A stretch of DNA of 64,000 bases, from the NCBI GenBank assembly GCA_036785705.1, contig JAWUZG010000032.1, positions 14,712,001 to 14,776,000 on the forward strand, given 5' to 3'. This DNA is from Acanthornis magna (Eukaryota > Chordata > Aves > Passeriformes > Acanthizidae). The notes under the pieces were generated by a model. It saw nothing but the letters and a program-made list of their open reading frames with translations, had not been told where the DNA came from and made no database searches. The position numbers and the translations under genes are program-made. Below, piece after piece: positions 24,186-37,600 of the stretch; the stretch's first letter is position 1, and every line of letters begins with the position of its first letter.

Positions 24186-26186
24186 GCATCTCAGAGGGCA
24201 CACATGCACTGGGGTTTTTTGTTTTTTGGGTTTTTATTTTTTTTGTTTGGGGTTTTTTTTAACTGAAATACAAAGAAAAGCCATTTTGAAATCAGCTTTT
24301 TATAGAACTTTCCCATTACAGTGTATGTTATCCCCACAGCAACTTCAGATACAACCACTTTTAATGGTACCATACATTGATTAAATAGTTCATTTGAAAG
24401 ACTTTAGGTGAATATCTTTCCAACCCAATATGCTTTTACAGAGAACTGCCAAGCCACTTGTAACACTGATCAACAGTGACCTCTTTGAAGAGTCAAGATC
24501 TTACACCAAGCCATCAGCAGAAACAGTATGAGAACAAATAAAAATTAAAGAAACACAGTATGTACAGTAAAGGGCATGGATCTCTGGATCAGAATTAAAT
24601 CTAATCACCAATAGTACAAAAGCTACTCACAGCGCATTCGGGGCAATGAGAAAACACTATCCTAAGGCATACACAGGTAAGCACTAAATTAAGAGATGTA
24701 CGGAGAACTGAACAGAGATGAGTAACATCACTTGTAATGTTTTGACTACAGATATACCAAAAAGTGCTCTCGTATTTGAAATCCCTTAATGCCAGCACAA
24801 CTATGGTTGCTTTTTCCCAACTACATGGAGAGAAACTGACCCTTTACTTATTTTCAGTGCATTTAGCAAGAACTGATAAATATGCCAATTATAAATGCAA
24901 AAACTTAAATAATTAAAATAGATTTAAAAATAAAAACAGCAATAAATATGGTATTCTTTCAGATATGATTTTTCATTCTTGGTAAATCATTGAAAAAGTA
25001 TTAGTTATGGAAGTTTTCCTTTATATTACTTTAAATTATTTTAACATATACAGTGCCACAAAAATAAAACATTTTTTTTCACGACAATTGAGATTCCTGT
25101 GACTGGAAAAAAAAAAGTACTCTGCACAATTTTGTAAGTATTTTCTTTACTATCTGGTATTATCACACTATGTTTTGTAACAGATAAAGGAGAAATTGAG
25201 TCCTAGGGAAACTTTGGGTGTCCTCAAAAAGTTATATACATTGAAACCTTCAAAACCCACAGACATTGCTCCAAATGGCTCACCAAACAACAGCTGCATA
25301 ATCTGCCCCCATGGGATAGGTTCAGAAAAGCACTAGAAGGCATCAGAAACATACATCCATTGTTTAAATTGTAAAACACAAATAACCCAAGTACACAAAT
25401 TTTGAGAGAGTAGGGATAACAGCTAAGGTAGTACACATTCCTAATGTTCACTTTCACAGCTGTGCTACACGTTTCAGGAGGAAGAGAAAGTCTGAGTAAG
25501 CACTGGGTTTGGTACTGGTGGCTCACTTTGAAACTCTGAGCATCCATTTGTAGACTCCAAACTCATGTTTTTAGCATCCAGTCAGAAAAACCGCAGCTGT
25601 GAATATAGAAAAGTATTAGATGAAAACTGATATAATGAGTTAGTAAAGCATGTTCTAGAAAGAGCACCAAATCTGCTCATCTGTTCACACGTCAAAGGAT
25701 TTGCTATTAGATTCTAGTGAAGCAGCAGTCTCCCTACAGACAATTATGAATCTCTCTATTACAAATACAAATACAAGTTGAAAGCAGTGAGTCCCAGCAG
25801 TGAAGGTGTAACTCCACTCCTGGCTGCCTGCCAAGTGCCAGGTACACTTCCCTAGGGCTGGAATTTGGAGAAGGGTGAAGTGGGACTGGGTAATGCCTGC
25901 TAGGAGCAGCCTGAATCCCATCCACTGCTGCCAACTCCAGTGCAGAGTGGGCTCAGAGCAAATTTTAGAATTAAGCTCTAGGAAGGAAGAAAAGTGACTC
26001 ATGAAGAAGGCTTTAAAGTTATGTAATGTTTGTCCTCTCCTCACCTTATTCTAGTCACATTATTCTAATCTTATTTATAAAATACCTACCTTACTTCTGC
26101 ATGATTACTTTTTAATTGGTGTAAGCATTTAATTCTATTTTATATTTCTACTTGGCTCTCCAAAACCCTCAGAATAATGTTTGGCC

Positions 26187-26192
26187 TTTATT
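26187..26192 (-). terminator. SNAP91: Candidate proximal SNAP91 polyadenylation signal
   Basis: TTTATT on the + strand gives AATAAA on the gene strand about 645 nt past the SNAP91 stop. Use of this site is unproven. Confidence 0.25.
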
Positions 26193-26836
26193 CCTTCCAC
26201 TATACAGTACTGGTTTTTTGCTTCTCCTCCATTTTTCTTTATATTTACTCCTCTGTTCTTCCCCATTGTTGTTCTACACAGCACTGCTCAGGACTTCATG
26301 GCCTTAGCATTCAGAAAAGCAGTGTCTTGAAAAACTGTATGACAGGGGAGAACATTAGCTGGCAGCAGTGAAGAGACGCAACCTTCCCTTGATGACAAGA
26401 ATATGTAAGTTTTTCCCCTTCACACCTATGATACCAAATCTGTTTCAACACCCACAAGACTGGAACAAGCCTCTTCAGCACCATTTGCCCCCACCCCGTA
26501 TTTGTTTCAGAATTAATTCAGAATTAATTTCAGGAAAAAAAAAACCAAGCATGAATCGTTGCATTGAATGGAAACAAGGTAAAAATGGAAGTTATATATT
26601 GAAGGTAACTTTTCCTGATAGTTATTTTTGGGGGAAAAAAAAAAAACTAGCTAAAAGTCAAGCTTTCAGGCTGAAGTTAAAAGTGTGGACAGAGAATTTG
26701 GTTTTCATTACAGTGAATGTTTCTATTTCCACAGCTGTGATTTTATCAGGCATATTCAACCTAAACAACATCTGTGTGCCAGACATGTACCACAGTGTGA
26801 CATGCTCGACCAGGCAGCCACAGAATACCTTATCGT

Positions 26837-26929
26837 TTACAAGAAATCCTTGATGTTAAGATCCGCTAATGGGTCCTTTGTTGGAGGTTTCTTGGGGCTC
26901 TGAGTAGCAGGAGTTGGGCTTGGAGAAAG
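26837..26929 (-). CDS. SNAP91: SNAP91 terminal coding exon
   Basis: 93 nt encoding [18 protein letters not shown] and [12 protein letters not shown], followed by a TAA stop at 26839-26837. The C-terminus is the same as in mammals over its last 12 residues. The acceptor is GCGTCTGTTAG. Confidence 0.97.
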   Translation of the reverse strand, partial: LSPSPTPATQSPKKPPTKDPLADLNIKDFL

Positions 26930-28637
26930 CTAACAGACGCCAGCCAGGAAGGCAGGAAAAAAAACAAAGCAGACAAGAATACACAAGCATTAGATAGACA
27001 TAGGCAGTTCTCACACAAGCACATTGCAAGCATACAAAGTTCTCATCTGTCTGCAAGTTCAGTGTGGTGCCATTTTGCTCAAGCACTGTTTAGATTTCAT
27101 CCTTACTACAGGGTTAACAATGTTTGGCAGGTTTAATGGATAAAGCTATAGACACTGCAGATCCTAATTAGCATAGCTTCAGATCACTCTCTCCCTGTAA
27201 GACAGAATGGCGTTAGGATCATGAGCCCAGAAAGAAGACAGGCAATTGTTAGATGTTAAAATACAAGGTGCAGAGTAAGCAGAGCACATCCTGCAGGGTG
27301 ACTGAAAATCCCTGTGACTGGTACTTAAGTATAAATTAGTCAAACCTGGTAAACACAGCCCAAAGTGTACTGGAAACATGGCTAGATTACACTAGGTTCC
27401 TCCTTTGGTAGGTATATCAGTTATTCCATAGAAAATGTCAGTTTCCAAGTTCCATGCAACACTTCTCATTATGGTGGCCAAATGATTCTCCCATCCTGTC
27501 CTTACTCGTCCCCATCCTTATGTCAACTCAGGGCATGAGAACTATTTTATATGTAGCCCTGTCACCTTGATGAGCAGTCTTTTAGAAAAAATTGCCTGTC
27601 CCCCATAATATTACTTTGCTAAGTGCAGAGATAATTTAAGGTGGGAGGAAAAGCAAGACCAAATATGTTCTTACTTAGAGCAGTTTCAAGTTCTTTCCAT
27701 TTCTATACAGAAAACTTTGACAAACTTCATTGGGAATGTATTACTTTAAAAGTGTGGTTTCCTATATGTTGATTGCTTAATATTTGCAAAACAAGGGAGA
27801 TGGCCTGGTTTCCAGGGTTACAAATTAGATTTTACAGCTGCAGCATCAACTTCTATCTCTTGCCTTACTTGAAAGGCAAGATGGACTTCTGACTTACAAA
27901 GAAGCAAAATACTACAGCTAAGTAATTTCTCGCCTCTCCTCTGGAAGGGTCCTTCCTTCTCAGTGTTATCACAAATCAAATTCTATTTTGAAATAACAGC
28001 CTGGAACAGGTTTTATAGCTTATGCTGTATCACCTACTGAATGTAGCTATAATAAATTTTGGTAGGCTGTGAACAAAATAGCAATGCCCACGAGCTCCAC
28101 CTTGAGCCTTACTCAAATATCCCCCCAAACTAGATCTTGGATGGAGCTAGCTGTGGGAGACTTTTCAAACCTGTTCCATTGGTCTCACTCAAGGCAATTG
28201 AAAAAAAACCAAGGTGGTTCACATGATCTGCTGCAAGCCAGGCAGCTGATCCTTTAAGACCTCTCATTTACAGAGCTAGAGCTAGAGTTGAGCTGAGATA
28301 ATGCACACACATGAGCTACTTTCTAGAGACATGGAGAGCAATTAAACAGTCATGTAGCAGCAATGCTCACCTGTACACCAGGGCCAGGGGCAGCTCCGAA
28401 CGGGGGTCTCATCATGGGCTGCCCATACATGACCGGCTGTTGGGGCATCATGGGCACCCCTGCACCTGCTGGGGGCTGCAAACCAACACAGAGTCAGCAG
28501 CAGGCTCGGGGAGGGAAGGAGAGCAGTGTAGCAAAAGAGACTCACCATCCCAAATGCTGCTCCTGGCTGTGGGACAGGTGGAGTACCTCCTGCCGCAGGA
28601 ACAGCACTTGCTGGAGGCACAGCTCCTGCCTGAAAAA

Positions 28638-28669
<32 letters not shown>

Positions 28670-31600
28670 GGCAAAAGGAAAAAAAAGGAAAAGTCTAACA
28701 CCAACCATCTGGAAACCACATGGAGTCTCCAGCATTCTCAAAGCTGTTCTGGAAAGTAGGACTGTTATGCAGCACATATGCAAATTCAAAGCCACAATTG
28801 TTCAAAGAATGAGAGAGCTGAATGAGTCCTTATGCTCAGCTTGTTTCTTCATAAGAAAGCAATGGTGACAGACTCCATTCTCTTCAAGAACAGAGTCCAT
28901 TTATGGACTATAACTCAAAACAGGCCTGAGAAAATACACTTTCCTCCTCCTTCTACATAGTGTAAGAAAGCATCCCAATTTCATAACAGCTAACACACTG
29001 TGGCACTTATTGTAGCAGTGTATTTTTACTAAAACCTTAAGCAGACTGTAAAGCTAAGGGAAATAGCTGCTATAATTAGTTTACAGTAAAAAAATTATGC
29101 ACCAAGATTCATCAAAGTTAAGGAATAAATTCACAGACTTGAACCATTACATACTTCACTAAGGACAGTTTCATTTATCTTGCTGTGCTCTTCATTCATA
29201 CGCTTGACTTGTTACGATTTTCATTCAAATAATACAAGGGGAAAAAGGGTTATCTTCCACCAGAATTCAGGAAGAGAGAACTGTTAGTTTGGTAGTCTGA
29301 CTGGGTATACACCACAAGAGCATCTTTGAACAAGGCCACCCCACCTCACTTATCTAGCACAGCCTACACATCACCCCTTTTAGCTTCCTTTGCTGTAACT
29401 TCCCATGCACAGTCTCCTTGTAGCCTTGAAAGCATCCAAACCTTTCCTTTTCACAGATATTTATACAATCCAAATTGTTAACAGCTCTGAAGAGAGGCCG
29501 AAAGCATTCAAGGAAGGGATGTAAGAATGGTAGTAGGATTTCATTAGTGCTCTTGTATGGCCTAAGCATACTGGCACTGTTTCTCAAGGTTCTAGAGCTG
29601 TATAGTCGTGCCTATGCCTCCACATCCTTACCACCTACCTTGAGGCAGTAACACCCCACTACACCTGGAGAGCACACTTGCAGTTCAGAGTGAGTCTCTG
29701 GAGATATGCTGGAACTACTCACTGCACAGTCCATTTCTGGAAATGCTGCATTTTAGTGCAGCATTTGGTTGATCCTTGCTTCCACACTAAAACATGCCAG
29801 TTTCTTAGGAAGCTGGAGACAAGTCAAGATAACCTGTCCCAGCCTGATTATTCAAACCCTCTACATTTTCTGGCTAAGAATTTATGAACTCTATTCCAGT
29901 CTGAAAGCTTTCTGGAGAGCATTTCAGTTAAAAATTGTACTGTTCTAGCAGAGTCCCCAAACTAAAAGCAAGATCTGGACACTTAGGTATGAAAAACAAG
30001 AAATTAAACCACACAGGTTAATGACATCAGACGCAATGTCTGACTGCTTTTACAGGAACACATTGTAGCTCAACACCCAGTTAGGCAGATGACAAGAAAA
30101 TGGCCACACAAACTGAATCTGCTTTTGCCTCAAAGCACTAGGGTCACTCGAGGGAATGGACTTTGAAGTAATTCTGCTGATTTTAATCATGGAATTGAAA
30201 GTCATGAGGAAGGGAAGAAGTGATCAAAACTTAAGTGTTTCAACAGTGACATGAATAAAAGCTTCATTTTTGTCTTCATATTTATTTTGCCTGCAGATCT
30301 GGTTTTCTTTGGTTTCAAAAAGTACCTAAGTGAAGGATTTTGAAGGAATATATACCACACATACATTTCATGAAATGCTATCAAAACTACCTAGCTTCCC
30401 AGAACGACTAGTTTATTTATTTATCAGATGGTAAAATCACTACAAGATCAGGCTGGTGCTACAGAAGCTCAAAATTTCAGGCAGTACAAGTCATCAGATA
30501 GTTCACATCCAAGTAAAGCAAGCACAGTTTGAAGACATTATTTTCAAGCTTACAGCACAGAAATGGTTAATCAGTACTACCATATTCAATCCATTGCCTG
30601 AGCATTGTTTGCTGGACAGACAGTCCAAGAGGAGACATGTTAGAAGCTTCCAGCTAGTTTTAAGCCAGCAGTAGTAACTGTAGTGCAGGTGAGGTGCTGT
30701 TAGTATCTTTGTGTTTAGTAAGTACAGTAAGAGATCAAAAAAAATTCACTTACACTGTACAGTATTGCCCAGCCTTTCTATTGAGAAAAAAAGTTGACGT
30801 TATGACTAATGCGTTAAGTGAAGTACAGGGAATTCTTGTATCTTCCATTAGGTTATGGAACGTGCTCAGAGCCATGTTAACACCTGGCTGTGGCAGCAAG
30901 GTACCGAACCGGTCATGGTCCCACTTCAGAGTTCTCTCTTTTCTTCCCCAACCCAACCTGTTCACATGGAGGCTCTTCTAAGCCTTGTGAGACATTTGAG
31001 GACCCCTCTTCAGATTACCTTTGTAGCTTACTCATGGTCAAGTTTCTCTTGTGCCAAGTTTGGATTTTTAGCTCAATTTGACCCTCTTCTTTCGAAATTA
31101 GTGCCTTCTGATACTTTTGACAGAGTAATCTTACCTTTTCCAACTGCTTTACCCTGCTAGATAAGCTACCCACTCCTGATCTAACATCAGTTACCTGATC
31201 AGTATGAATACTGTGTAGTTTTTTGATCTACTTCATTCAGTAAAACTTGAGAAAAACCCATGTATTTTCTCTCCTTATAGTACATCAGCTTCGGAACAAT
31301 AGCATTTTGTTTGGGCGATTGACCTGGGCCTGATCCGGGCAAGACCTACTTGGCTAATCACACACTTGGAAATGTCCACAGGTATTAAATGCACACACAG
31401 ACCAACATCTTGATATGCGTGCTAGTGTGTCTTTCATTTACTACTCCATGGTTTATTTACGCCAACTGTAAATCTGTTCTTAAAAAATGCAATTGAAACA
31501 CTCATATAATTTACACAGAAGCAAACTCTTTAGCTTCAGTAGACTGGAGCAGTGCCTACACATATGCTTGCAGTCTCATCAAATGCTGAGAGTCCAGTAC

Positions 31601-34600
31601 CAGTGTTATCTATGGATTAACCACCTACCATTGGACCACCTGGGACACCACCAGTTGACCATGTTGCAGGTGCCACTTTTGGCTGCCAGTTGGCTCCTCC
31701 TGTTAACTTTTTCTCTCCAGCATTCCACTGAAGGTCTCCCCTAACAGAGAGAGAGAGAGAGGCAGGCTATTATTTGCATTCTTCCACAGCAGAAATGAAA
31801 ACCAGTTGCAGCACACATTAGCATTAGACGTGCAGCTACATTAGCTTATGGTGTATGCAGTTATTAACAGAAAGATATACTTTTAGTGAAACTCAGTTTC
31901 AAGGGTTGTTAGCAGCAGACACCAAAACACTCTATGCTGAAGTCAGTTACATGGTTATGGCTTTTGTGGTGAGAATTAAAGAGAAGATTTACTTAGTATT
32001 GACTGAAGGTAGCATATCGCATATACCCTTGCAAAGTAGGAGGAGGGACTGCTACTGCCTATTCTACGGGGGCCAGGCAGGAGAGCTGCCTGCTAGATGT
32101 CTTTGAATGGTCATTTCAGTGCTGGAAATCTTGCTCAGACAGCTGAAGGAGGAAAGCATTCAGTTCTGCAAAAAGTTGATAGATACAAGAGAAACAAATA
32201 ATTCATAGAATAAAAGGGCTGTTGCAAAACCAGGTTTAGTTAGAGGCTGCTCTAACCAGAATAAAATACACCATTTGAACAAAGTAGATTGAAGGAAGAT
32301 ACATTTTGGGGCTAAACCTCATGTTGTGTTTATACATATCCCTCCTATCATCTCCACAGAGGCACAAAACATTTTGAAGTCTTGCATACAGAGACTCATA
32401 CTCAGTCTTGCATACTCAGGCCAGAAGAAAGCAGTTAGATTGAGAAGATAAAAAAGAAAATGCAAGGCTGTAACTGTTTCTTTTCACAAAGAGAAGCTTA
32501 TCACTGCATGGAGTGAACCTCTTTTCTATTTTGTAAGTATTTCAATGCCTACACAGTAAGTACATCCAGCATCTGTAAAAAAATAACAAATCTATTTACA
32601 TATTAGCATAAATTACTGAGGGGAGCTATACAATTTATTAACTGGACTATTTGTACATTATAAGCTGTTTGGAAATCAGCTATCAAACAAGAAGATGATA
32701 ATTTACAGGAAAAAAATATTTCTAAGACTCAAATTAAAGACAGGAAGTTTGTAAGCTATATCAGGAATACTGAACCTTAATTATTATAGAAAAGAATATT
32801 TTCTCCAGAAATTTCTGGATTTGGAGGTCGGGGCACATAACCAATTCATTGTTTCTTAATAAACACTGAAATAGATGTAGGGCTATACAGCAGAGTTGAA
32901 AACTTTCTTTTATTTTTAAGCAAAGTGGAACTTACTTTTTAGATGTAGTACCAGATATTCCAAGATCTGAAAATTATAAGAAAAAAAGGAAATAAAAAAG
33001 AAGCCACATGTTTAGTAAATTGAAGCATGTCAAAGTTACAGCCTATAGTTCATTGCACCTGGGCTTATCTAGAGTAAAAAAAGTTTTGGCTGTCTTCATT
33101 TAGACAGCATCAGAGGACTGGCCACACCTGCCCATTCTTCAGGACAAATGTTTGAGAAACCTGCAGATGTCTTGCACTTGAGAAAGCCATTTTTGCTTCA
33201 TAAGCAAACCAATGTAACTATGTTTCATTCTACAAAAAGCTAAGTTATTTAAGAGCACTGAACTATTTACCATGAATGACAACACTAGTTTCTGTACCTC
33301 ATTACACATATGGAAATAAAAAGCTGTTTCCACATATACATAAATCTGAACATTATCTCTAAGTTTTGCACCGTTTTATCTGCTTTGTTATACATGGAAA
33401 CTCCAAATAGTTTCCTTAATCACCCTTTGGAAGAAGTCCTAAAGTAAATTTTAAAGAGTACTCTTCTCAAAGGAGCAGTATGAGTCCTGTAAAGTGCAAA
33501 TTGCTCAGTTTGATTTCCTCCTCCAAACCTGGATGTACCAAATGACTTGCAGAAGATGTTTCAAGGGATTAAGAGTCTTGCTAACTTCTAAGCACAGTAT
33601 TTTCCCCCATACCTAACAGCCATGTCTGCATCATAAGATCAGTTATATCATAGTTGTAGTGTGTTTACATGTACTAGGAGAGTATTCCATTTATGTAGCC
33701 CTCCAAAATGCAACTTCAGCAAAATTACACCTTGGCCTGGGTGGGCCTCTTCTAGGTTTTTGGGTAGCAGTTGCTGATCTCTAATTACAAAGGCTCTAGC
33801 CTTCTTCCTACTACAGGAAAGAACATATTTTAGTTTAGAATTCCAAGAACATGTTTGGTAGGTGCTCTGCCTGAGAGAAGGTCTGTTCCTGACTGCACTC
33901 ATCACCCCACTGCTACTCTTTCTCTCACTGAACATGAAGTCAGCTATTTGTGCCCACCAGCTTTGCCGCTTGAATTCCAGAATGCCATCTGACACTCTGG
34001 ACAATTTTCACCTTTCTGTCTATTACAGAGGGACACATCCATTAAGAGTCTGATGTGCCTCTGGAATGTACCTGGGATGGTTACACATTACAAATCATAC
34101 CTACCAGACAAATGCCATTATTTGACTCAGATCCTGGGCTCAAAGAAGGACAAACCCAGACTACCTGAATCAGCTATCTGAATAAGGCCTTATTCCTGCT
34201 GATAGCTTCCCTAATCTCCCCAGAGGAACAGGAGGATGCTGAAGCAACCTAAAATAGACAGGTATTTGGCTCCATGGAAAAGCAACACAGCTGCATGCCA
34301 CACCACTTAAAACCAGAATCTGTCACTTACTGCCTACTAAGTTTGCAAGAGATGAATCAAGATCACTTCCGAGGCCTTTGCTTGCTGCTGCAGCAGGGGC
34401 TGTTGCTGCGGCTGTAGGTGCTGCAGGTTGACCAGAAGGAACCATAGTTGGCATAAGAAGATCACCTAAGCCATCGAACACTGGAAGTGAAAGGAAAGTG
34501 GGTTAGAACAGCAGTTGTGATCAAAAAAGCACTGCCTACTACTCTGCTGCTGCTCAACGAATACAGCACAGACAATCACATCACAAGTCTTACCAAAACA

Positions 34601-37600
34601 CCATTTGACATTAAAAGTAATGCCAACAAGGGCATGCATGTCATTTTACTAGACACTGAATGTACAGTAATTTTGAAAAAGCTATACCAATGAAAACTAA
34701 TATGAGAAGACATGCCTAAAAGGAATTTAATTGTAGCGTTGAATCTACATAGATACAGCACCACTTCCACATGACACTATTTTTCTTACAACCATCCTTA
34801 CAGAGATGTCAGATACACACACATTTGTCAGGAGATATTCATTTAAATGCTTTTAAAATGAACATCTTGCTGCAAACACCAGTCAGAATTACTGTGGCAA
34901 AGGCAGTCTTATACCTTGACATCTCACAGCGACAGGATTGGCAGTCTCAAGATGTTACTATTCACTTGCAAGCAGCAGGGAATCGGGAAAACCTACTAAC
35001 ATCTTATGAGATCAGAAGGAACCAGAACCATCCACACTGACAGTGCTATTCTCCTTAGTCCAGTCACCTAACTCAGAAGTTCATTTTTTAGATCCCTTGA
35101 AGTCAAACTGCTTGGTGCATCTCATGCCTGAGTTCTATCTTCTGATCTGTATTTGAGGTACATGCTAATGTTAAGTCAACAGGAAGGGGTAGCATGTGCA
35201 CTGGCAAGCAACCAAATAACCAAGCAGCAGTACTACTTCCACCTTTTTTCTTGTACAGTTGTAGAACTCACCAATTTTAAGTTTGTAGCAAGGACCCAGC
35301 ATGAAAAATATAGAATGGAAGAGATGCAAACAAAATGATAGCAGTGGTAAAAGTTTAAGATTACAGTCAGGCAAAGAACTCTAGGCCAGTTTCTGTTGTG
35401 TGTACCCTCAGGTGCCATGCAAGCTCCAGAGCACCTTCAGCAGCAGTGGCAAGGTGACTTGCCTGTATATTGATTTACAGAATAGTGTTTTCCTTGTGTA
35501 ATTTATGATTCATGCTATCAAGCACATGCAAGGATGACGTACACACTAGTTTGTTTTTTACTGTTGGTAGAATAAAAAATGGGTACAGAGAGCTCTTGGG
35601 CACACACCAGCCTTATCACCAGCCTGAGGCTCTTCCAGTAGAGAAAGAAAAAGGAGGTCACTGATATTGCTTGTACTCAGGGCCTAGATACGGTGTCATT
35701 AACTCATCTACCATATAAAGCACATCAGAAAATTCACAGGAAGAAACCCTGTAGCTCACCTGATGCATCAAATGAACTGCCAGCTGTTGGAGCTGTTGTC
35801 CCAAAAGCTGCATCAAAGTTAGGCTGTAGTAATCCAGTTTGAGCTGGGGTGACTGGGGATGGTGATGGAGAGGGAGCAATAAAAGAACCTCCAAAGCCTT
35901 CAAAAAAACACATAGGAGAGGTGGGAACATTAGAGTCAGTCTTGTTAGACTGTGTTTACCAAAAGTTCAATCTATAGAGGGCAGAACGATAGAGACAATT
36001 CTTACTAGACCACTGTAAGTAATTCAGCACTACACAAGCATCCTTGGTATGCCAGGTACGACCATGGGAATTTAAAGATTTTCTGAGAGTCACAAATAAA
36101 AACCTTAATGATTTTAATTTAGATTTTTGCAGAGGCAGGCCAACACAGAGAACACAATTCTTCTGGCTCTACATGCTATTCTTCTAGGGAAGTAATAGCA
36201 CAGGCAGAACACAACAAACTATTAGCTCAGAAAAAAAATAAACAGAAGACTAACTGGAGAAATGCATATGATCACCCATCAACTACTTTGGAATCTCAAT
36301 TCATAAGTAAAACATAAAAAAATCATGTTTTACTAATCCAGTTTAGCCTTTCTCACCATCTTAAAATATCCTGGTTTTCCAGGTCAAGATGTCATCAAGC
36401 TGTTCCTCTGCCCCCTTGCCAAAGCAGAATCAATTGTATTCAAACCAAAACCCATCGTGGGGAAATGAGAGTGGTGTGCCATCACTGGGTCCTGGGCAGC
36501 AGCCCAGCACCTTGCTGTACCAGCAGAGACAGGCTTTAGGTGTCGAACACCTGGCCCCAGACACAGCTGGGAGAGGAACTGCAAACCTGACTACGCACTA
36601 CAGGGCAGGAGAATGCAACCTGATTAGAAATACCTCACAAATTACACCCCTCAGCTGAAGCTTTCCAGATTGCAGGTAATGACCAAAACTACTCAGATCA
36701 TAACTAAACTGGTCTCTTCAGATGCCACCAACCAAGGGCACCAGCTGGAGCCAGGGAAGCAGGAGCTGGGAAAGTGGGGCAGTCTGCTTTCTGTAGCCTG
36801 AAAAAAAGAGTATTTCAGCAGCCTGTGTGAGCTTCCCTGTGTTTATTAGGCTTACTTCAGTATAATGGAACCAAAAAGCCTTATAACCCAAATCCTAGCC
36901 CACAGCAAGTCTCATGCTCACAGTTGCTAACTCTGAATATGGAAAAACACACTGGGATCACAGATCTGCCCTCATCTCACCACAGTCTGATCTTGACACG
37001 AGCTCATATCAGACCATTACAGTATTTAATGAGTTTCCCACACACACTGCCTTTTTTTATTACCTTTGTGCTCCCCCAAGAGAAACTTGGCTAGTCTTCT
37101 CTGTATACTCCCGTGAGTTCAGACATCTATAAGGATTCCCTTTTGCCTTCTCAAGGATGAATGGGCCCAGTTCAGCCTCTCCACACATGTCATGGGCACA
37201 AGTCACCATCCCTGTGGCTCTCCACTGAACTCACTCTGCTATGCCTTGATCACCCCCATCAAGAGATTCTCTAACACATTCCAGATTACCTGTGCCCAGC
37301 CACATTCCTTATCTCCCTTCCAGCACATACTACGGTGCTTCAAGCTGCCCCAGTGCCAAATCTTGTGATAGTGATGCTTTTTCCAGCTGCCTAAAAAGGC
37401 CTCCTCTACTTGCCTCTTCTTGAGCAGGTGGTCTGCCGCAGATACCTGCTAAAACATGACTGATGCTGGGCTGTCCTCTGATCCTTAACACAAACTCTGT
37501 CCCAGATCATCACTCCTCCCAAAGCAAAGTTCCATGCATTCAACTAGCTGCAAAAAAGTATTCATCTCAAAAGAATCAGACCAGAAGCAGGTTGACCAGA

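Larger units (their letters stand above)
24180..26836 (-). other. SNAP91: Probable SNAP91 3' UTR
   Basis: This is non-coding sequence downstream of the SNAP91 stop on the - strand. Minus-strand AATAAA hexamers occur at 26192-26187 and 24185-24180, giving possible 3' UTRs of about 0.65 and 2.65 kb. The far one is just before the CR1 tail. AT-rich stretches around 24.9-25.2 kb fit a long neuronal 3' UTR. The choice between ends is a guess. Confidence 0.35.

Noticed and set aside
24215..24262. T/G-rich tract as a downstream polyadenylation element for SNAP91
   Set aside because: It is on the upstream side of the candidate hexamer in gene direction, so it cannot serve as the downstream element.
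33648..34004. 118-codon open frame on the SNAP91 strand inside an intron
   Set aside because: No match to AP180 or any family, no fitting splice sites; chance ORF.
36370..37060. GC-richer stretch that could be an old retroviral LTR
   Set aside because: No terminal repeat pair, primer site or internal coding remnant could be seen, so no call was made.
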